A program made the position numbers and the translations under genes. A DNA stretch of 64,000 nt from Symsagittifera roscoffensis (lineage: Eukaryota > Xenacoelomorpha > Acoela > Convolutidae). Shown here piece after piece: positions 1 to 11,390 of the stretch. The stretch's first letter is position 1, and every line of letters starts with the position of its first letter. Below the pieces are notes generated by a model, which was not told the DNA's origin, searched no databases, and worked only from the letters and a program-made list of their open reading frames with translations. The stretch lies in NCBI RefSeq assembly GCF_963678635.1, contig NC_087062.1, positions 65,178,647 through 65,242,646 of the forward strand. The letters run 5' to 3'.

Positions 1-3000
1 ACCCGGCAAAATTATGGAACGAATCATCAAGAGATTAAAATGGAGATTGGTTTTCTAAATTTAGAATTCTTACGAAAACCCCAATATGGTTTCTAACCAG
101 GTGACTAATGCGGTGGTGAAAGTTGTTTTGCGCTGCACACTGTTCTTCATTACGGTTTTGCTCTCAAAAGAATCGCTTGTTTGAAATACTTTGTAGCCCA
201 CACTCTTTTCATTAGCTGCAAATGCTCGAAATTCTTATCTTTTTCAACCCAATTGCAAAAAAAAACACATTTGAGTTTTGGAATTTTGTTTGCATTTTTT
301 GAAACTTTGCAAAGCTTTCAGTTGAAACAATTTCCTAATGTTCATTTTTGACATTAACTTACGTTGAAATTTACTCGTATATTGATTAAAACAAAATCAG
401 ACACCACATCAACCGAGGATAAAGAATTTAGCGGTTGCTTTTTCGATATTTCAAAAAACAGCACGATACTAGTGGGCGCTATATGGAAAATGTATATCCA
501 AACTGGTACATATGAGTTCTTGAAACTTTTCAAAAAGCAACAAAAACCGCTGAATTATGTGTGCAAAGATTTTCCCTAACCATAGAAAAAGTTTCAAAAT
601 TAACGAATTCGCAAAAACCAATCCGTAAAAACAATTGAATTACTGGATATAATAGAAAACAAAGGCAACCCACAATCTAACCTTTTTTGTGCCAGAAAAA
701 CCAAATTTTGCTAAAATGCGAAAAACTCAAGCAAGACTCGAGTTGATATTTTTCTGCAAAATGGCCGAATGTATGTTCTAAGATGTGTTGTTTGAATAAT
801 TTTTTATAATGAACTTAGCGACTTGCAAATCTGTTTTTTTTCTAAATCAATTCCCATTTCATCTACGCTGAAACTCTATGCTATAGAAAGCAACTTCAAA
901 TCTGAATTTTGTCAATTTTCAGTTGACATGGAAACAAACTCGATTATCTTATAAAGTTTCAAGTAGATTCAGAGGAAGAATTGAATAATTTTTTTTCTTG
1001 CCAATAAAGTTTCAGTGTTCCTTTCACTTCGATTTGTTTTGAATACTCCGTTTCTTTTCCTAAAAATGTCAAAAAAACTGCCAATGAATCAATAAATTTA
1101 AATCAGCTTTCATTTTTTCATAAAAACTGTTGCAATTGAACTCAATTTATAAGAATCCAATGCAATCAAGAATTGTTTACCCAATTTTTTGCTTTCTTCA
1201 AGGTCATTCAAAAAACCTTCAACAAATCAAAAAACAAGTAAGAAAAACTCCTGCTGAGTGGGGACAAAAACCAATTAGGATAACAGTTACGCTTGCTGCA
1301 CCATCGACTTTAAACAAATCGGCACGAAGTTTGTCTTAAATTTTAAAGAGAAGTACAAAAAGCAGACATGGTAAATTAGATGTGACAAAAAACACTGAGA
1401 AAATTTGAATATTTTTCAAATGGACAAAAATCTATTGCTTTTTGTGAAATTATCGACCTTCTGTATAGTGGATATAGAAAACTTGAATCATGATAATGAT
1501 GATTTTTTGTTTACTTTTTTTTGTTGAGGAGAAAACTAAACTTCTATTTGGAGATTTTAGTTTGAGTTTTCTGTAAAATGAAATTGGTAGACATGACATT
1601 CGATTTGAAACTTATACTGAAACTTTGAACGACATTAAACTCAGTATCCCGATAAATCAGGGAAATTTTAGTATTTTCAGCCACTTTTTCCATTTTGGAT
1701 GCTGATTTTAATTTGGATTTCATTTCGAAAACAAAAGCTTGGTTGGCTTAATTAGAACAGTCAATTCATTGCTCGACTAACACCCAAAAATTTTTAATTT
1801 TTTTCAAAGTGCATGCTATACTGCCTGATGCAGCAGAATACTTGCAAGAAAACAGTTTTCTTAATTAGAACAGTCAATTCATTGCTCGACTAACACCCAA
1901 AAATTTTTAATTTTTTTCAAAGTGCATGCTATACTGCCTGATGCAGCAGAATACTTGCAAGAAAATGTAACACTGGACCGGTTACACATATGTTTTGCCT
2001 TGTAAAATTTAAAACTGTTATCTAGATCTTTTGATTTGTATGAAATTTTGCTTTCTTCTTCAAAATTCAAACCAAAGCTCTTCCATTGTTGGAATATTGA
2101 GTGAAAATTATGTCACCACAATGAAAGAAAACCAAAAGCTTGTTGCGAAATTGAACCATTATTTATGACATTTAAAGTTTTAAATTTGGCGAGAAAACTT
2201 GCATCAGAAAGAAATTTTTTGTCTGCTATTAGATTTTGAACCATTTATTTTTTTTTGCCGCCAGTTCTTTTTCAACAGTTTATCAAAAAAAAGAGAAAAA
2301 AGCATACAATGGATTTCTACATGGACTACGTGTGGATAAAAGGTGGAATATCTTTTTCTTGTTTGGATCACATTTTTGACAGCATTCCTTCGAGGAACCC
2401 AAGTTCCCAACTTTATGCGAAAGGAGCATAAAAGACTGTTCTTTTCGCTGAATATTTGAAATTATTCGTGAGCAGTTTCAAAGATATTCGCTGCCCCAAA
2501 TTTAAATAATAATATGATCCAGAAAAGTATATTTGCCTTTCCTCGTCACAGTTACTAAAACCTTGTACTCCAAGAAAATCTTTGTAGTATACCTTGTACT
2601 CCAAGAGAATGAGTTGTCCTATAATGCAAACAACATTGTCTGTATATTGTGGTTTATGCTTCAATTACCCATCAAAATTTTAAAAACAGTGTAACAAAAA
2701 GAATTAAAATTACTCTAACACTGACAGCCATTTTTGGTTGTCAAGAATAACTCAAGCAAACTACATTCAACAAAACCGGAACTGACAATTCTCGTAAATT
2801 TTCTGCAGTTCTTGACTACTTCCATCTCTACATTGTCCAGACTCAATTCAACTGTTCAAACTCAACCAGGAGGTGCTGAAACCTCAGCTGGAGAGAGAAG
2901 TTAAATTCAATTAAATGACACCGTTTCCAGATGAGCCGAAACAGTTCGTGAAACTTGATCATGTTGAAGAAATACATTTCGTTCAAATTACTATCAGAAA

Positions 3001-3880
3001 TCTTGCTCATGTTGCAGTAAAATTCAAGTCTAATTTTAACCATGACATTTTTACAAATTTTTAATTCTTTTCATTGAAGGAGAAGCTGATTTGACTGCAA
3101 AATCGAAATAAAAAAGCACACATATACCAGATTTTCGGATGAGTACTGATTTTATTTCAAGTCGTTCTTGTGTGATAACTAATTCAACTAGTAGTGTATA
3201 TATGCAGACAATTGAAGTATGCTATAAACCTCCGCCACACATATCAATTGGCAAAGAAGGAAGATTTTGACTTTTTGTTCATAATCTATTCTTCATTATT
3301 CGTCAAACATCCTTCCTACGTCATCAACTAATTTCTACTTATCATCTTCAAAAGCAGTCATCACTTCCCTTGAATACGAAAAGAAAGGATTATGTACATT
3401 TAAGCAAAAGCTTAAAAGCCATCATTGAAGATCACTTATGAGAAAGATCTGATTCAACCTTTATTTGATTTTTTTTTACAAATGTTCTGTAAAAATTTAT
3501 GTTAAAATTGTTCCAGCTAACAAACGTTTTATTGAGAGTAAAAAAATACCATTAGAGAAATTTATTGAACCTAAAGTTAGCATCTGATAGAAACAAAAGT
3601 TTTGAGCGACTAAAACTTTGCTTGTTATGTCCATGGAAAAATTGTGTAACAATAATATGAAAAGCTAAAATAAAAAAAAAACATGTGTGCTGAAATGTTT
3701 TCCTCATTCCCCCAAGACATTTTTCCAAATGAAAGAATATATACTCAATCTCAAATTCTTCAAAATACATTGATTTAAGACAAAGCGCCTCAACTCAAGT
3801 GTTTAAAATGGTTCCGAGAATGGAGTGCCAACCACAATTAATTAAATTCCTTTAAACCGTAAATTTATTGCAACAAATTC
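1..3880. other. AT-rich intergenic DNA, no gene recognised
   Basis: Open stretches here are short, hydrophobic or low-complexity and match no family I know on either strand. A short perfect tandem duplication lies near 1.75-1.97 kb. Because a decayed Polinton begins just downstream, part of this stretch could be its eroded left half, which would carry the DNA polymerase. I could not find convincing polymerase motifs, so that remains a guess. Confidence 0.5.
1748..1965. repeat. Tandem duplication, 113-bp period
   Basis: The block starting TTAATTAGAACAGTC at 1748 is repeated from 1861, about 105 bases without a visible mismatch (TGCATGCTATACTGCC is in both). Only the few bases at the junction differ. 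This is a recent local duplication. No coding role is seen. Confidence 0.9.
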
Positions 3881-4289
3881 TCGAAAAAGGCTTTTATTTG
3901 CAGTTCCTGATTTGAGAGTTAATGACGATGAAACAGAAATAGATATTGAGTCAGAGAAGATTTTGCAGCTACAAAATTCTACGGTAATAAAGAAAGAAGG
4001 AGAAAAATTCAGTGGAAAAACTTCTGAATAAATTCAAAATCTTATGGAATCAATTCAAGAACTTATGGGACTAATAAAGTGGAAGGGCAAACATAGTGCT
4101 AAATCAAATTTTTAGAGTTCAATCCTTGAATTAATACATTGACGGGTATATCAAAACTCAAGTACAAACAACAAAAAGTAGGATACAACCTTTTTATGGT
4201 ACACAGCAAGACACAAATAACTTGACAGTGTATTTGATCCAAAAACTTTGAAATAACTGATATTTTAGTGGCAAACAATTATGTCAAAC

Positions 4290-5280
4290 AGTTTCTCTGG
4301 TTGCTTGAGAGCAAAGCAGCTCAGCCCTCACTTTTTGCTCTGCCGCAGCCAGTTCGAAGATTTGAGGAACCTAAGTATTCAAAACTCTCTTCGAAGACTT
4401 GAAAGAAAAATCTCAAACTCAGAACAAAGCAATTTGACAGATTAAAACCGATAAAAAAGTAATCCCACCGAAGCCGGCAGGGACGGCGAAGACAATGAAA
4501 ACTAAGAAAGCAGAGAAGAATCGTTTTCGACGTCAGCGAAACAATGGGAACATGGGAACCCGATGAATAAAACAAACTCAAATCACTTTACTCGAAAGGT
4601 CCAGCTGCATTAGGAGATGCTAGTCAGCTGTCACCAATTTTTTTTTTAAAGTTTCTGCGATCTCCATCCTCTCATACAAAATCTGGATTGTTTCGTAAAA
4701 CATATCCTCTTCTGAAAGTAACTGATAACAACAGCAATGAAATTTGGTCAATCGACTTGACATTGAATGATAAACTGTTGAAGTACAAGTGAAAAGTTCA
4801 ATATTTAGAAGTTGCAGTCGCTTGTCTATATGAGAGGCTCGAAATAATGTGTTCTAATTAGGAAACTATCAAATACAAAACTTAGAGTGAAAAGAAATTA
4901 GCACTTGCCGAACTGAAAGTTTGATCGCCCAAAGGTATAATCTACAAGAACTTAGAAATTGATTGGACCTATAGTTATTTTGAAACATTACAGAGTTTTT
5001 TCGGACGGCCAACTCACGTGATTAGAATTACAAAATTAGCTCCAAAAAAATCACAAGCAAGCATGTGCCTGCTTTAGTTTCATTAATTGCAAGCAGTTTA
5101 AAAAATTTAGTGCGAAAATCAAAATTTCATGTTGATGACTCTGTGCGAATAGTGTTATTTGACTCACCTTTCAGATAAGGTTATAACTTTTACAGACGAA
5201 GTTTTTGAAAGAGTTGTCAATCCTATTTTAAGCCCTCTAGCTTGTTTTTTTTTGGAAAAAAAGCAGGGTTGACAAAGTCG
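4290..5280 (+). pseudogene. Polinton-type integrase, degraded
   Basis: Broken DDE/RNase-H-fold integrase of the Polinton/Maverick type, which would insert the element into chromosomes. The clearest piece is NEIWSIDL followed by DKLLKY at about 4736-4790, the block containing the first catalytic Asp. Further downstream come a TKLAPKK-like stretch (about 5030) and a C-terminal KFHVDDSVRI followed by SPFR (about 5121-5174), typical of the DNA-binding tail. Stop codons interrupt the frame just after DKLLKY and after SPFR, and several frame changes are needed to connect the pieces. The N-terminal part near 4300-4600 is only weakly recognisable. The catalytic core between 4800 and 5000 is scrambled, so it cannot be functional. 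Confidence 0.6.
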
Positions 5281-5604
5281 GGCAATGATGAGTTTATTGT
5301 ACGTTTGATTTCATTAACATCAATGGATTCTTTCCCAGACCACATTTTGGCCAGATTTAAAATTTTTGAAGGAAAGAAACAGCTTTAAACGGATATTGGA
5401 GAATTGCTTGCTAAGATACAAATCGGTTTTTTTTCTAGCGTTTGCGAAAAAATTGGCACTGAAGATTTGAAGAGTGCAGCGCACAAACTGATTGAGGTTG
5501 CTTTAAAAAAGGAGTGTTCTAAAAGCACTAAAAACACTGTGATAAAAAATGCACTAAAACAAATGGGTGATGATAGACGCCAAAGCAAGAGACCAATGAA
5601 TTGA
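5281..5604 (+). pseudogene. Small gene following the Polinton integrase
   Basis: A frame of 108 codons is interrupted by a single TAA at 5386-5388. The first half reads NDEFIVRLIS then SMDSFPDH, like the start of Polinton-encoded proteins that directly follow the integrase. The second half is Lys/Ser-rich and basic (KKECSKSTK, ending RRQSKRP), as in a small virion or core protein. It begins where the integrase remnant ends, which supports membership of the same element. The exact identity is not certain; the role is inferred from position and composition. A long antisense frame (5385-5822) is its shadow. Confidence 0.4.
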
Positions 5605-6289
5605 TAAGGAAAAGAAATCAGTGGAAGCTCGATAAAGCAAGACAACCATTCGAAGAAATAGCAAACCAGCGAGAATTCGAGCAGATTTTTTCTCAAACCT
5701 AAAAATAATTGCCAATTTTTCGGAACTATTTGAAAAAAAAGTTGTTTTTTTAGAAATGCTTTTGGGAAAAAAAGTGTATCAACATATGCATCTAATGAAC
5801 TAATGCTTGAATTTGGGATCACCAGTCAACGTAACATTTTCTATATGTAAAAAATTTGTTCGGAAAACAATGCAAAGTAACACAGGCAAATGGAGCTGAT
5901 CTGAGATACAACAATACTGATTCCACTGTGTCGGATTCGCAGTTCCGACTCTTCATATTCCCTTTTCTCTGACTGTAACTTCTGTACTAATGAACTCAAA
6001 ATCTCCAATGCCAATAGTAAATTTGAGCACAAAAGTATTTTTGGAACGGAGTTTTCTAACTGCAAAGGAATCAAAGTCTAATGGTTCAAAAGTCAGGTAA
6101 ACCGTTTTAAAATCCACCCCTCATTAATTGATGCCGCTGGTATTATAACCCAGTTATAATTTGTTAGCATATCGACAAACGTTGGATTCATGGCCCTGCT
6201 GTAGTTGATTTTTCTAGCTTTGATTAAGTTATTTTGAGACGTGTTATCCTCAAGTTTTTCTAAAGACGCCGTCATGAAAACTTATTGAT

Positions 6290-6910
6290 TGTACCTGAAG
6301 ATGCTGCAAAGCATTGAAAGCTTCAATACTTGAAGCAAACCTATATATTAGAAAATTGATCTCGACTGACCATATGCTCTCTGCCATTGAATCAATTTTG
6401 CTCAAACCTCCTGCGAACTATCCCTATCAAGAAAAAATTACAAAATTTTTTACGCAAGAGCTGGTCAGCGCTGCTGGCAACAAGAAGATTTTTTTGCTCG
6501 TGAACCTGTGAGACATATAATAATAGCAAGGAACACCAATAAAACGTTTCTTTGAATAAGCCGAGCAGATCCTTTTCATCAGCAAAATGTTGGATTGGAA
6601 CAGATTACTTTCAGTTAAGCAAGTATGTCAAATGATACACAAGATCATTAACATCTCTTTTTTAAGTCATTATCAGCGCTGGTTTTTGTTGCACTGTGGG
6701 CTTGGAACTACTCTGGATAACTACCAGCAGCACTTTATTATGTGTTTCGATCTCACTAGCACACAGCAGGCTGCTCATGGCTTCCTGCATCAAGAATTTT
6801 TTATAGCTAATTTTCACTCGATCTTCAATTCTCAAAAGCTTTGACATCAAATGTGGAAATGTTTGTTTGGGTACACGCTCATCCAATGTATTTATTACAC
6901 CTGACCCCAA
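6290..6910 (+). pseudogene. Capsid-type F54H12.2-like remnant, copy A
   Basis: Pieces in different frames fit the C-terminal half of F54H12.2-like proteins, a virion-type protein family spread through invertebrate genomes by Polinton/adintovirus elements. In order they are: LYIRKL with LLKPPANYPYQ (about 6340-6430), ADPFHQQNVGL (about 6567), FDLTST in HFIMCFDLTST (6746-6763), and SKALTSNVEMF in another frame (about 6830). The order and spacing match, but stops and frameshifts separate the pieces. The N-terminal half is not convincingly visible. Which capsid component it represents (major or minor) I cannot decide. Confidence 0.5.
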
Positions 6911-8209
6911 AGTCACAAAAACTAACCTCCTAATTGTGGCAGTCTGAAAATCAAAAAAATTTTTTGCAAGCTGTTATTTTTAAGTCTAAACATCCGAATT
7001 ACAAGTTTCTTGGAAGTTTTGCAGCCAAGATTGTGATTGTGTCATTGATTTTTATGATTGTGAACACTTCAAAATCAAGTTCTGTGGAGACACATTGGTC
7101 TGTGATATGGAACAGAATAAATTGCTGCACTTCACTGTTGCTCTCGATTTCCCTCTATTTAAAAACAGCAACCTTTAGTAACGGGTAAACGAGAAATTCA
7201 ATCAATTATAGTTCTATTGATAGGCGCCTCAATGCAAGACATAAATTCAAGCATGTGTAGTTCTTTTGTTATATTTGTTGCTCATTTGAATTTCGGTACA
7301 AATTTTAATGGTGATGCTTTTGATTTTGTATACATGAAAGATACATAAACTTTTCCTGGCTATTATGCCTTCTCATTAAATAATTTTATTATGGTTTAAA
7401 TTCATTTACATTTCAAATTGTAGATTTTTGCTTTCTAATTGACTGTTTTGTCCAACATTGTTGTTAGCTAGAAAGGAAAGCTCGAAAAAGTGCAGTTATC
7501 ACAGCTCATTTTAAACTGGACTTCAGTGGCAATCTGCCCTTGCCATGTCTTAAATGATGATTATTGCAAAGATTACATAGAAACCATTGCAGATCAACTT
7601 TTGAATGGGGTCCATTATCATAAAAAAAGACATGTTGACAATTAGGATTGTTACATGGTGACATTGTTGATCATTTAGATTATGTTAACCATTTTGATTT
7701 GATACCCAATGATCATCCATGTATAACAAACTCCTCCCCTCTATCATAGCGCACCTTATGCATACTGCTGGTGTCAAAGGCCCCTAAGAAACATTTCAAA
7801 TGTTGTTAGCCTAAAATGGTTGCCGACAACAAAAACGAAAGCCTCGAGGAGCTACTGATCGATATGTTTATTTGCTAGTCTAAAAATGCGGTTTGTATCA
7901 TTCTATGTCTCGACTTTTTTGGACTTACGTTTCCATTTTTTTGGCCACAATCGCATATGCTTTGACTAAAAGGTCTTTAATTTCAAAATATGTTGAAATT
8001 GATTTAGAATTTAAGGCGTTTCGGATTAAAAAAGCGGTTTGAACGTCCTTCCATTCTTAAGTTTTTTTATAATGTTGTTACTGCGAAATGTTGAGGTTTT
8101 TTATCCGACCACAAACAGTTTTCTTCCTTCTTATCAGTTCAAACTTAGCTTAACCTTGACCAACCTTGGCCGCTAAAATAACCAGCTGGTAGCGTGGGGG
8201 CTAAGTTGT

Positions 8210-8305
8210 TTGCTGTCGAAAGCTTGCTTTGCTTGGTTGTTGGCTGCTTCCTCTATATAAACGGAGCGGTCTGGTTACTGAGTGTGCGATTGCTACATGC
8301 TCGGT
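8210..8305 (+). promoter_or_regulatory. TATA-promoter-like end of tandem unit A (truncated)
   Basis: TATATAAA at 8254-8261 is followed by CGGAGCGGTCTGGTTACTGAG, matching the module at 11140-11390. The unit breaks off at GCTCGGTC, so the downstream part with the AATAAA is lost. In the tandem arrangement this promoter-like end points directly into copy B. Confidence 0.4.
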
Positions 8306-8636
8306 CATATGCACCTAATGAACCAATGCTTGAATTTGGGATCACCAGTCAACGTAACATTTTCTATATGTAAAAAATCTGTTTGGAAAACAATGCGAAG
8401 TAACACAGGCAAATGGAGCTGATCTGAGATACGACACTACTGATTCAACTGTTTCGGATTAGCAGTTCCGACTCTTCATTTTCCTTTTCTCTGACTGTAA
8501 CTTCTGTACTAATGAACTCAAAATCTCCAATGCCAATAGTAAATTTGAGCACAAAAGTATTTTTGGAACGGAGTTTTCTAACTGCAAAGGAATCAAAGTC
8601 TAATGGTTCAAAAGTCAGGTCAACCGTTTTAAAACC

Positions 8637-9487
8637 CACCCCGCTTTAATAGATGCCGCTGGTATTATAACCCAGTGATAATTTGTTAGCATATCGACAA
8701 ACTTTGGTTTCATGGCCCTGCTGTAGTTGATTTCTCTAGCTTTGATTAAGTTTTTTTGACGCGTGTTATCCTCAAGTTTTTCTAAAGTCGCCGTCATGAA
8801 AATTTATTGATTGTATCTGAAGATGCTGCAAAGCATTGAAAGCTTCAAATACTTGAAGCGAAACCTATACATTAGAAAATTGACCTCGACTGACCATATG
8901 CTCTCTGCCATTGAATCAATTTTGCTCAAACCTCCTGCGAACTATCCCTATCAAGGAAAAATTACCAAAATTTTTACGCAAGAGCTAGTCAGCGCTGCTG
9001 GCAACAAGAAGATAATTTTGCTCGTGAGCCTGTGAGACATATTATAATTGCTAGGAACACCAACCCTGCTTTAATAAATGCCGCTGGTATTATATCGTAA
9101 TGGGAATTGGTTCGCAAGTTGGTAAATTTTGGTTTTATGGCCCAGTTGTAGTTGAGTTCTTTAGCTTTGATTAACTTTTGTTCAGCCGTGTTATTCTCAA
9201 AATTTTCCTACAGACGCTCTCATGAAGATTTATTGAATGCATCTGAAGATTCTGCGTAGCATTACAAGCTTCAAATACTTGAAGCAAACCTTCACATTAG
9301 AAAATTGACCTCGACCGACCATACTCTCTCTGCCATTGAATCATTTTTGCTCAAACCTCCTGCGAACTATCCCTATCAAAGAGAAGTTACCAATTTTTTT
9401 TTGCAACAGGTGGTCAGCGCAGCTGGCAAAAAGAAGATATTTTTGCTCGTGAACCTGTGAGACATATAATAATAGCAAGGAACACCA
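8637..9487. repeat. Internal 426-bp tandem duplication
   Basis: The segment beginning CACCCCGCTTTAATAGATGCC (8637) recurs from 9063 as ACCCTGCTTTAATAAATGCC and runs to AGGAACACCAA in both. The two halves differ clearly (several percent plus short indels). This duplication is therefore older than the near-identical A/B duplication around it, or was moved in by recombination with a diverged paralogue. Confidence 0.75.
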
Positions 9488-9870
9488 ATAAAACGTTTCT
9501 TTGAATAAGCCGAGCAGATCCTTTTCATCAGCAAAATGTTGGATTGGAACAGATTACTTTCAGTTAAGCAAGTATGTCAAATGATACACAAGATCATTAA
9601 CATCTCTTTTTTAAGTCATTATCTGCGCTGGTTTTTGTTGCACTGTGGGCTTGGAACTACTCTGGATAACTACCAGCAGCACTTTATTATGTGTTTCGAT
9701 CTCACTAGCACACAGCAGGCTGCTCATGGCTTCCTGCATCAAGAATTTTTTATAGCTAATTTTCACTCGATCTTCAATTCTCAAAAGCTTTGACATCAAA
9801 TGTGGAAATGTTTGTTTGGGTACACGCTCATCCAATGTATTTATTACACCTGACCCCAAAGTCACAAAAA
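8800..9870 (+). pseudogene. Capsid-type F54H12.2-like remnant, copy B
   Basis: Same broken gene as at 6290-6910, with FDLTST at 9695-9712. It is enlarged by a 426-bp internal duplication, so the LYIRKL/LKPPANYPYQ block occurs at about 8850-8950 and again, more diverged, at about 9290-9380. The first block is nearly identical to copy A. The end of the second block (GTGAACCTGTGAGACATATAATAATAGC) is closer to copy A than the end of the first, suggesting a recombinant history. Not functional. Confidence 0.5.
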
Positions 9871-11139
9871 CTAACCTCCTAATTGTGGCAGTCTGAAAAT
9901 CAAAAAATTTTTTTGCAAGCTGTTATTTTTAAGTCTAAACATCCGAATTACAAGTTTCTTGGAAGTTTTGCAGCCAAGATTGTGATTGTGTCATTGATTT
10001 TTATGATTGTGAACACTTCAAAATCAAGTTCTGTGGAGACACATTGGTCTGTGATATGGAACAGAATAAATTGCTGCACTTCACTGTTGCTCTCGATTTC
10101 CCTCTATTTAAAAACAGCAACCTTTAGTAACGGGTAAACGAGAAATTCAATCAATTATAGTTCTATTGATAGGCGCCTCAATGCAAGACATAAATTCAAG
10201 CATGTGTAGTTCTTTTGTTATATTTGTTGCTCATTTGAATTTCGGTACAAATTTTAATGGTGATGCTTTTGATTTTGTATACATGAAAGATACATAAACT
10301 TTTCCTGGCTATTATGCCTTCTCATTAAATAATTTTATTATGGTTTAAATTCATTTACCTTTCAAATTGTAGATTTTTGCTTTCTAATTGACTGTTTTGT
10401 CCAACATTGTTGTTAGCTAGAAAGGAAAGCTCGAAAAAGTGCAGTTATCACAGCTCATTTTAAACTGGACTTCAGTGGCAATCTGCCCTTGCCATGTCTT
10501 AAATGATGATTATTGCAAAGATTACATAGAAACCATTGCAGATCAACTTTTGAATGGGGTCCATTATCATAAAGAGAAGACATGTTGACAATTAGGATTG
10601 TTACATGGTGACATTGTTGATCAATTAGATTATGTTAACCATTTTGATTTGATACCCAATGATCATCCATGTATGACAAACTCCCCCCCTATCATAGCGC
10701 ACCAAATGCATACTGCTGGTGTCAAAGGCCCCTAAGAAACATTTCAATTGTCGTTAGCCCAAAATAGTTGCCGACAAAAAAGAAAGCCTCGAGGAGCTAC
10801 TGATCGATATGTTTGTTTGCTAGTCTGAAAATGCAATTTGTATCATTCTATGTCTCGACTTTTTTGGACTTACGTTTCCATTTTCTTGACCATACCATAA
10901 TCGCATATGCTTTGACTGAAAGGTCTTTAATTTCAAAATATATCGAAACTGATTTAGAATTTAAGGCGTTTCGGATAAAAAAGCGGTTTGAAAGTCCTTC
11001 CATTCTTAAGTTTTTTTTATAATGTTTTTTACTGCGAAATGTTGAGGGCTTTTATCCGACCACAAACAATTTTCTTCCTTCTAATCAGTTCAAACTTAGT
11101 TTAACCTTGACCAACCTTGGCCGCTAAAATAACCAGCTG

Positions 11140-11390
11140 GTAGCGTGGGCGCTAAGTTGTTTGCTGTCGAAAACTTGCTTTGCTTGGTTGTTGCCTGCTT
11201 CCTCTATATAAACGGAGCGGTCTGGTTACTGAGTGTGCGAGTGCTACATGCTCGGTCAGCAGTTTGCACAAGTTACCCAAGTCAGTCAGCAGCGATTGCT
11301 AGTGCCCACATCGGTTTTGGGAGCAGAGTGTACACAGCTCCAATAAAAAGACACAGATACAAAAACGCTTGCTTGATATCTGAAGCATAA
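11140..11390 (+). promoter_or_regulatory. Compact TATA + poly(A) module, LTR-like
   Basis: A perfect TATATAAA (11205-11212) lies in a locally GC-richer stretch. A CAGTTTGCACAAG region and an AATAAA at 11342-11347 follow within 140 bases. A promoter and a poly(A) signal this close together resemble the U3-R layout of a retroelement LTR. It could also be the promoter of a Polinton gene. No matching partner LTR is present besides the truncated copy near 8210-8305. Confidence 0.35.

Larger units (their letters stand above)
5783..8305 (+). repeat. Tandem unit, copy A (Polinton capsid module)
   Basis: This block is repeated almost identically from 8306. It starts at CATATGCATCTAATG and ends in GCTCGGTC, which joins directly to the CATATGC of the next copy. 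It contains capsid-type remnants (about 6290-6910), AT-rich filler, and a TATA-promoter-like end. The 85-codon stretch at 6587-6844 differs from its partner in copy B by one residue (Q/L at residue 30). Both copies share the same frame breaks, so the duplication happened after the gene had decayed. Confidence 0.85.
8306..11258 (+). repeat. Tandem unit, copy B (Polinton capsid module)
   Basis: Second copy of the unit that starts at 5783. The offset is 2,523 bases at the left end and 2,949 bases from 9536 on. The difference is an extra 426-bp internal duplication (8637-9487). Unlike copy A it continues past GCTCGGTCA into CAGCAGTTTGCACAAG and an AATAAA, so copy B keeps the intact right end of the module. 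Confidence 0.85.
4270..11390 (+). mobile_element. Decayed Polinton/Maverick (virus-like DNA transposon)
   Basis: On the + strand this region holds, in order, a broken Polinton-type integrase, a small gene after it, and broken capsid-type F54H12.2-like sequence. That combination is known from Polintons/adintovirus-like elements. All genes carry stops and frameshifts. The downstream ~2.5 kb exists twice in tandem. I saw no polymerase B, protease or ATPase remnant and no terminal inverted repeats, so the true ends are unknown and the coordinates are approximate. Assignment rests on short motifs read by eye, not on a database search. Confidence 0.6.

Noticed and set aside
1130-1339. 69-codon + strand frame
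   Set aside because: Short, Lys/Gln/Asn-rich, no family and no splice partners.
5385-5822. 145-codon frame on the - strand
   Set aside because: It is antisense to the Polinton gene that follows the integrase, and is rich in Phe/Leu from A/T tracts; the sense strand carries the recognisable motifs.
6662-6916. 84-codon - strand frame conserved in copy B (9611-9865)
   Set aside because: Conservation only reflects the near-identity of the two DNA copies. The + strand shows the capsid-family motifs.
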